Shown: piece after piece, positions 6,440-11,329 of the stretch
Layout of the letters: each line of letters opens with the position of its first letter
Position numbering within the stretch: the first letter of the stretch is position 1
NCBI RefSeq assembly: GCF_050337105.1
Contig: NZ_JAKJSQ010000095.1
Coordinates: forward strand, 1 to 11,329
DNA length: 11,329 nt
Direction: 5' to 3'
Source: Aliivibrio_A kagoshimensis
GTDB lineage: Bacteria; Pseudomonadota; Gammaproteobacteria; Enterobacterales; Vibrionaceae
Position numbers and translations under genes: made by a program
Notes under the pieces: model-generated
Databases searched by the model: none
What the model saw: the letters and a program-made list of their open reading frames with translations, nothing else
Told to the model about the DNA's origin: nothing

Positions 6440-7783
6440 TTAATAGCGCTTTAACGTGCTTTTCTTATCTAAAGAGGATAAATATTCTAACTTCTCACCG
6501 ATTTTGGTCTCCAAACCTCTATTTGTAGGAAAATAGTATTGTCTCTCTTTCATCTCTGGCGGAAAGTAGTTTTCACCAGCGGCATAAGCACCCGGCTCAT
6601 CATGGGCATAGCGATATTCAGCGCCATAACCTAAATCTTTCATCAGTGAGGTCGGCGCATTTCGTAAATGCACAGGAACCTCATAATCTGGTGAGTTCTG
6701 CGCGTCACTCATCGCTTGTTTCCAAGCAGTATAGACGGCATTACTTTTAGGGGCACAGGCTAAATAAACCACCGCTTGTGCAATGGCCCTTTCCCCTTCG
6801 GCAGGACCAATTCGGGTAAAGCAATCCCATGCAGAGATCGCTACCTGCATCGCGCGTGGATCGGCATTTCCAATGTCTTCTGACGCAATAGCCAGTAAGC
6901 GTCGAACTACGTAGAGGGGGTCACAACCCGCAGACATCATACGAGCAGTCCAATAGAGTGCTCCGTCAGGGTTCGAGCCACGAATAGACTTATGGACTGC
7001 TGAGATTAAGTCGTACCACATGTCACCTTTATTATCGAAGCGGGCTAACTTCTCTCCCGCCACTTCAGCGAGCAATTCAAGAGTAAGGTGTTTATCGCCC
7101 TGCTCATTAGGCGTTGCCATATCAAGCAACAACTCAAGGTAGTTGAGTGACATTCGTGCATCACCGTTTACCAATTCAGCCAAACGCTGCTTCACTTCAT
7201 CAGCAAATTCAACCGATTCATTGCCAAGACCGCGCTCTTTGTCCGACATCGCCTGATCAATTACCAGTTCGATATCATCGGTATTGAGTGAGGTGAGTTT
7301 ATACACTCGGGCACGGGATAACAGAGCGTTATTCAGTTCAAACGAAGGGTTTTCAGTGGTGGCACCAATGAAGGTAATCGTGCCATCTTCAATATGTGGC
7401 AAAAAGGCATCTTGTTGGCTTTTATTAAAACGGTGTACCTCATCAACAAACAGTATGGTGCGTTTCCCTGCACGCTGATTTTCACGAGCGCGTTCTATCG
7501 CCGCACGAATCTCTTTCACTCCGGAGGTCACTGCTGACACTCGCTCCACTTCCGCGCTAGCATAATTAGCGGCCACTTCCGCTAAGGTGGTTTTTCCAGT
7601 GCCTGGTGGCCCCCACAGGATCATCGAGTGCAGTTGGCCCGCTTCCAATGCGCGTCGTAGAGGTTTGCCCTCCCCCAAAATATGTTGTTGGCCAATATAC
7701 TGTTCAATCGTTGCAGGACGCATGCGCGCCGCTAGAGGACGAAAATCCTCTCCGCTCGAAAAATCTAAGGTAAAATTACTCAC
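6440..7783 (-). CDS. rarA: Replication-associated recombination protein A (AAA+ ATPase)
   Basis: RarA (MgsA) is a clamp-loader-like AAA+ ATPase that acts at stalled replication forks. The protein is 447 aa and matches E. coli RarA throughout. Seen motifs: Walker A GPPGTGKT (58-65), Walker B LFVDEVHRF (111-119), sensor 1 ATTEN (141-145) and the SRARV arginine-finger region (156-160). The C-terminal part (from about residue 250: DNKGDMWYDLISAVHKS and following) is the conserved tetramerisation region. The start is GTG, not ATG: the encoded MSNFTLDFS lines up with MSNLSLDFS of E. coli. The GTG lies 11 bases after the lolA stop with only a weak ribosome site, which suggests translational coupling to lolA. 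Confidence 0.97.
   Translation of the reverse strand: MSNFTLDFSSGEDFRPLAARMRPATIEQYIGQQHILGEGKPLRRALEAGQLHSMILWGPPGTGKTTLAEVAANYASAEVERVSAVTSGVKEIRAAIERARENQRAGKRTILFVDEVHRFNKSQQDAFLPHIEDGTITFIGATTENPSFELNNALLSRARVYKLTSLNTDDIELVIDQAMSDKERGLGNESVEFADEVKQRLAELVNGDARMSLNYLELLLDMATPNEQGDKHLTLELLAEVAGEKLARFDNKGDMWYDLISAVHKSIRGSNPDGALYWTARMMSAGCDPLYVVRRLLAIASEDIGNADPRAMQVAISAWDCFTRIGPAEGERAIAQAVVYLACAPKSNAVYTAWKQAMSDAQNSPDYEVPVHLRNAPTSLMKDLGYGAEYRYAHDEPGAYAAGENYFPPEMKERQYYFPTNRGLETKIGEKLEYLSSLDKKSTLKRY
7668..7675 (-). other. KOPS octamer (FtsK-orienting sequence) in rarA
   Basis: The minus strand reads GGGGAGGG, which fits GGGNAGGG, the polar sequence read by the FtsK gamma domain. It points in the same direction as the ftsK-lolA-rarA-serS series. 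A seven-position motif can occur once by chance in a window this size, so this is a sequence match only. Confidence 0.4.
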
Positions 7784-7794
7784 ACAGAGCTCGC

Positions 7795-8394
7795 TTAATT
7801 GCGTTGGTCATCAATATCGACCCCTGCTGGCACATCAAAAACGAAATTGCTCTTTTCAGGCGTTTCAGCGCTGAACTGCGAGAACGTAAACTCACTACGC
7901 TGCCCATCTTGTTCTATCACGAAGAAGCGCTTTACCACCCCAGATTCAGCAATAGAAACGATAAATTGACCGGCATTATCCGCAGCATCTTTGGCCACCA
8001 GTGTAAAATCATCACCAGATTGCTCAATGTTATAGTTGGCCCAATCTTCGGGATCGTTACGTGTTAACAGCACAAATGGAGTTTGATTGGTCGCTTGCTC
8101 AAGCCACATCATGGTCACTTGCTCAACAAACGGATTGAAGTACCACAGGGTTTTACCATCAGCAACCAATAGGTTTTCGTCTGGCGTTTTAGTGTGCCAA
8201 CGAAACAGGTTTGGACGGGAGATTTTTACGTCCCCCTCCCCTGCAACGATAAGGTCACCTTCAGGGCTAAACACTTGTTGGGTGAAGTCGGCACTAAAAC
8301 CACTACTTTGATTTAATCGCTCTGCCAGCACATCTTGTGGTGCAGAGAAAACAGTCGAGCTAAAACAGACTAACGCGAACAGAAACTTTTTCAT
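7795..8394 (-). CDS. lolA: Outer-membrane lipoprotein carrier protein LolA
   Basis: LolA is the periplasmic chaperone that takes lipoproteins from the LolCDE transporter and hands them to LolB at the outer membrane. The precursor is 199 aa (E. coli 203). Residues 1-18 are a classical signal peptide (MKKFLFALVCFSSTVFSA) with likely cleavage before PQDV. Conserved parts include SRPNLFRW (59-66), whose Arg60 corresponds to Arg43 of mature E. coli LolA, then DGKTLWYFNPFVEQVT (79-94) and the C-terminal VDIDDQR. The ATG follows the ftsK stop by only three bases. AGGG within the last ftsK codons lies 6 bases before it, so ftsK and lolA are almost surely cotranscribed and coupled. Confidence 0.97.
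   Translation of the reverse strand: MKKFLFALVCFSSTVFSAPQDVLAERLNQSSGFSADFTQQVFSPEGDLIVAGEGDVKISRPNLFRWHTKTPDENLLVADGKTLWYFNPFVEQVTMMWLEQATNQTPFVLLTRNDPEDWANYNIEQSGDDFTLVAKDAADNAGQFIVSIAESGVVKRFFVIEQDGQRSEFTFSQFSAETPEKSNFVFDVPAGVDIDDQRN
8234..8241 (-). other. KOPS octamer (FtsK-orienting sequence) in lolA
   Basis: The minus strand reads GGGGAGGG, a second match to GGGNAGGG in the same orientation as the one in rarA 566 bases away. I found no match on the plus strand of the window. The codons involved (GEGD) are ordinary for this part of LolA, so the match may be incidental. Confidence 0.4.
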
Positions 8395-8404
8395 TCATTA
8401 CCCT
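8395..8404 (-). promoter_or_regulatory. ftsK/lolA junction: double stop and lolA ribosome site
   Basis: The minus strand reads AGGG-TAA-TGA-ATG. TAA ends ftsK, TGA is a second in-frame stop, and ATG begins lolA. The AGGG inside the last ftsK codons is well placed (6 bases) as ribosome site for lolA, so terminating ribosomes could re-initiate at once. Confidence 0.75.
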
Positions 8405-11256
8405 TTTACTGGTGGCGGCGCGATCACTTCACGGTTTCCGTTGTGACCTGGCGCACTAACCACACCATTTGCTTGTAGCTGATCAACAATTCGAGCAGCT
8501 CGGTTATATCCAATTCTAAACTGACGTTGCACGCCTGATACAGAACCTCGACGCGATTCAGTAACAAACTCAACCACTTGATCATAGAGTTGATCAAGTT
8601 CCTCCTCTTCTTCAGAAGACTCACCTGGAAGCAAACTTTCAGTGCCTTGGTCGGCATGGGTGATCGCTTCAATATATTGCGGCTTACCACGCGCTTTCCA
8701 GTTATTCACCACAGCATGCACATCATCATCAGAAGCAAAGGCACCATGGACACGGATCGGGTGATTAGAACCAGGGGCTAAGTAGAGCATATCACCCATC
8801 CCCAAGAGTGACTCTGCCCCACCTTGATCTAAGATAGTGCGCGAATCGGTTTTGGTCGAAACCGTAAAGGCGACACGAGTCGGGATATTGGCTTTAATTA
8901 GCCCAGTAATCACATCAACCGATGGACGCTGAGTGGCCAGAATCAAGTGAATACCAGCAGCACGAGCTTTTTGTGCCAAACGAGCAATTAATTCTTCGAC
9001 TTTCTTGCCTACCACCATCATGAGGTCAGCAAATTCATCCACAATCACTACGATGCTGGGCAGTTTCTCAAGCAGAGGTGCAGTTTCATCCATGGTATCG
9101 CCCGGTTTCCATAGTGGGTCATGGATTGGGTGACCCGCTTCAGCAGCCATTTTTAATTTGTCGTTAAAGCCTTTCAGATTACGAACCCCCACAGCCGAGA
9201 GAAGCTTATAACGACGCTCCATCTCACCAACACACCATCTCAGCGCATTGCCAGCATCTTTCATATCGGTAACCACTTCCGATAATAGATGTGGGATACC
9301 TTCATAGATAGAAAGTTCCAACATTTTAGGATCGATCATAATAAATCGAACATCTTCTGGGCTCGATTTATACAGAATACTCAAAATCATGACGTTGACG
9401 CCAACGGATTTACCTGAGCCGGTGGTACCGGCAACCAAACAGTGAGGCATCTTCGACAGATCCGCCACTACCGCTTCTCCAGCAATATCTTGACCAAGCA
9501 CAACGGCCGTTGGGGATGTGTTTTCCATAAACTGTTTACTGCCAATCACCTCAGAAAAGAAGACGGTTTGTCGCTCCACATTCGGCAGTTCAAGTCCGAC
9601 ATAAGGCTTACCTGGGATCACTTCAACCACTCGCACGGCTAACGCAGAGAGTGAACGTGCTAAGTCCATTGCCAAACCAGAAATTCGGCTCACTTTGACT
9701 CCTGGCGCCAAATCTAGCTCAAAACGGGTGATCACAGGCCCTGGGAAGATATCCACCACTCGAGCTTTAATCTTGTAATCTGCCAATTTGGCTTCAACCA
9801 AGCGAGCGGTTTGCTCTAGATACTCTCGAGAAATGGTCGTCTCTCTCGTTTCAGGGTGAAACAGCAAGTCTAGCGTTGGCAAAGGGAGATCTGGAACCGG
9901 CAGATTTTGGTGACGTTGAACTAAGAATGGGTTCTCAGAAGCCGCCATATTCTCTTGCTCTTTAGCAATCATCTGCTTGAAGGCTTCGAGATCGTCATCA
10001 ACATCTGCTGGCACAACCGCGCTTAATGGTTCTAACTCTGATATCTCGTCATTAAGCTGCTGATCAACGTTACTCACCACTTCCGCGTCATCAATAACAC
10101 CAACTGCACTGAATGACATAGACGGCTCAGGCTGTGGTACCACAGGCTCAGGCTCAGGTTCAACCTCTATCGTTGGGGTAACGTCATCACTTTCTTGTTG
10201 GAAGTGCTCAACCACATCGACGTTTTGTTTCTCTATCTCATCAGATGCTTGATCCAGCTCTTCGATAGTGGCATCTAAATTATTCAAGTACAGTGGCGGC
10301 GGTGTGAGTTGTTCCTCAACCATTGATGGCGCCATGTCGTTATCATCCGCACCATGAATGTTGAATCGACGCTCTTCGACGACTTCATCCTCAGGTGATG
10401 ATTGCAGGAAGTCACGGTCACCCTGCTGCTCTGTATTCGGTTTATTAACCGACTCATCAAGTTCACCCTCATTCACCGACTTCATGATGTCAGCGTCGGT
10501 CACGTCAGACTCAACGTATCGACTAAAATCTGGAGTCGAGGGGTCAACATGCAGTTTCTGTTCTCTAACTGGTTGCTGTTCAAACTCAATAGCCGAGATC
10601 GTTTCATCTTCGGTTTTGCGCGCTTTATTTACCGCAAAACTCATAGAGTCAAGTGTCCAACGTCCTATGGTATCCACTATGGTTAACCACGAGACGCCAG
10701 TAAAGAGTGTCATGCCCGCACACCATAAGAAGATAAGCACCAAGGTACTGCCTAACACATTAAGCAGAGGGATGGTTAAACTGTTGATTACGCCTCCAAT
10801 TACCCCACCAGAAGAGAAATACCAAATATCATCGAAGCTGGTATCGGCTAGAGCACAACTGGTTAACAGCAGCATCACCAAACCTAAAAGACGAGTGCCA
10901 ATAACCAGTAGATCTAATGGTTCGTCATCGGTCCTTTGTCGGCAAAAAACCCACGTTGTGAGCAGAACGATAAATGGCAGCAGATAGGCTAATAAGCCCA
11001 AGATAAAAAAGAGTGTATCCGCCACAAACGCGCCTAATGAGCCAGCTGCATTTTTAACAGGGCCATCCCATGCGGTTTGAGACCAAGAGGGATCCGAAGG
11101 TTCAAAGCTCACCAGAGCAACCATCAGATAAACAGAAATGAGTAAACCGATAATAAAACCAGCTTCTTTGAGACGTTGAAGGCCATTCAGCCGAGATTGG
11201 TCACCGCTTGATTGGATATCGGTGTCTATGGCGTCCACTTTAGGATGAGTTTTCAT
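8398..11256 (-). CDS. ftsK: DNA translocase FtsK
   Basis: FtsK is the septal DNA pump that clears the chromosome terminus and activates XerCD recombination at dif. Counted from the ATG at 11256 it has 952 aa. Four membrane segments are visible (about 31-51, 77-104, 116-136, 161-185), with a SDPSWSQTAW loop after the first as in E. coli. The linker (about 214-460) is acidic and proline/glutamate-rich, with a PEPEPEP-like stretch, and is much shorter than that of E. coli FtsK (1329 aa). The motor shows Walker A GTTGSGKS (610-617) and Walker B VVIVDEFADL (736-745). After a run of five Glu (882-886) comes the winged-helix gamma domain, with SRRGSVSGVQRQFRIGYNRA, which reads KOPS and contacts XerD. 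Start: an in-frame TTG at 11289 would add 11 residues but has no ribosome site; the ATG is also poorly supported (CAGAG directly adjacent), so the N-terminus is uncertain. It heads the series ftsK-lolA-rarA-serS; lrp often lies upstream, outside this window. Confidence 0.95.
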   Translation of the reverse strand: MKTHPKVDAIDTDIQSSGDQSRLNGLQRLKEAGFIIGLLISVYLMVALVSFEPSDPSWSQTAWDGPVKNAAGSLGAFVADTLFFILGLLAYLLPFIVLLTTWVFCRQRTDDEPLDLLVIGTRLLGLVMLLLTSCALADTSFDDIWYFSSGGVIGGVINSLTIPLLNVLGSTLVLIFLWCAGMTLFTGVSWLTIVDTIGRWTLDSMSFAVNKARKTEDETISAIEFEQQPVREQKLHVDPSTPDFSRYVESDVTDADIMKSVNEGELDESVNKPNTEQQGDRDFLQSSPEDEVVEERRFNIHGADDNDMAPSMVEEQLTPPPLYLNNLDATIEELDQASDEIEKQNVDVVEHFQQESDDVTPTIEVEPEPEPVVPQPEPSMSFSAVGVIDDAEVVSNVDQQLNDEISELEPLSAVVPADVDDDLEAFKQMIAKEQENMAASENPFLVQRHQNLPVPDLPLPTLDLLFHPETRETTISREYLEQTARLVEAKLADYKIKARVVDIFPGPVITRFELDLAPGVKVSRISGLAMDLARSLSALAVRVVEVIPGKPYVGLELPNVERQTVFFSEVIGSKQFMENTSPTAVVLGQDIAGEAVVADLSKMPHCLVAGTTGSGKSVGVNVMILSILYKSSPEDVRFIMIDPKMLELSIYEGIPHLLSEVVTDMKDAGNALRWCVGEMERRYKLLSAVGVRNLKGFNDKLKMAAEAGHPIHDPLWKPGDTMDETAPLLEKLPSIVVIVDEFADLMMVVGKKVEELIARLAQKARAAGIHLILATQRPSVDVITGLIKANIPTRVAFTVSTKTDSRTILDQGGAESLLGMGDMLYLAPGSNHPIRVHGAFASDDDVHAVVNNWKARGKPQYIEAITHADQGTESLLPGESSEEEEELDQLYDQVVEFVTESRRGSVSGVQRQFRIGYNRAARIVDQLQANGVVSAPGHNGNREVIAPPPVKG

Positions 11257-11301
11257 CTCTGATACGATATTTTTCAAGGTTGAAACCAAATTTTAATCCA
11301 T

Positions 11302-11307
11302 TTTATA
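11302..11307 (-). promoter_or_regulatory. Possible -10 element of ftsK
   Basis: The minus strand reads TATAAA (5 of 6 against the -10 consensus) about 46 bases before the ATG at 11256. A -35 with 17-base spacing would fall across the window edge, so it cannot be judged. Transcription from here would start near 11294. Confidence 0.25.
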
Positions 11308-11329
11308 AACAATTCGAGCGGCCAAAAGC

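Noticed and set aside
10126..10165. Short repeated GGCTCAGG units as a DNA repeat
   Set aside because: They encode the Pro-Glu repeat of the FtsK linker and are explained by that low-complexity protein sequence.
10358..10987. Open frame of 209 codons on the plus strand opposite ftsK
   Set aside because: It lies wholly antisense to the membrane and linker region of a clear ftsK; its translation is Ser/Thr/Val-rich with no recognisable motif and no ribosome site.

Overview
This window looks like an ordinary core stretch of a gammaproteobacterial chromosome, most likely from a member of the Vibrionaceae. That call rests on close protein similarity to the E. coli counterparts (recalled from memory, not searched), on the ftsK-lolA-rarA-serS gene order conserved across Gammaproteobacteria, and on moderate GC content. 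I see no insertion sequence, prophage, CRISPR array, tRNA or rRNA. The coding density is high and no gene-free stretch exceeds 170 bases.

Layout from left to right. The minus-strand pair at 56-3278 is a nucleotidyltransferase-fold gene followed about 30 bases later by polB (DNA polymerase II). Diverging from it across a 101-base promoter region is a plus-strand pair, yeiP/efpL (EF-P-like translation factor) and yciU (acidic dsDNA-mimic family), closed by a strong intrinsic terminator at 4333-4366. That terminator's T-tract abuts a convergent minus-strand gene for a two-ACT-domain, GcvR-like protein. Next is the terminator of serS, and then the minus-strand series ftsK -> lolA -> rarA -> serS, which fills 5037 to the right end. 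ftsK and lolA are separated by 3 bases and lolA and rarA by 11 bases. A gap of 110 bases without a convincing terminator separates rarA from serS.

Functionally, the right half couples chromosome segregation at the septum (FtsK), lipoprotein trafficking (LolA), replication-fork maintenance (RarA) and serine tRNA charging (SerS). The left half has translesion/repair replication (Pol II with a C-terminal clamp-binding motif) and relief of ribosome stalling at proline motifs (EfpL). I found no new multi-gene system. The most unusual item is the nucleotidyltransferase-fold protein in front of polB: its GS motif is intact, but the first of the two paired catalytic aspartates is a serine. Other points worth checking are an Asn-to-Ser change in the Pol II Exo II motif, a degenerate LexA half-site before polB, a 15-base palindrome over the -10 of the ACT gene, and two KOPS octamers in the operon that encodes FtsK.
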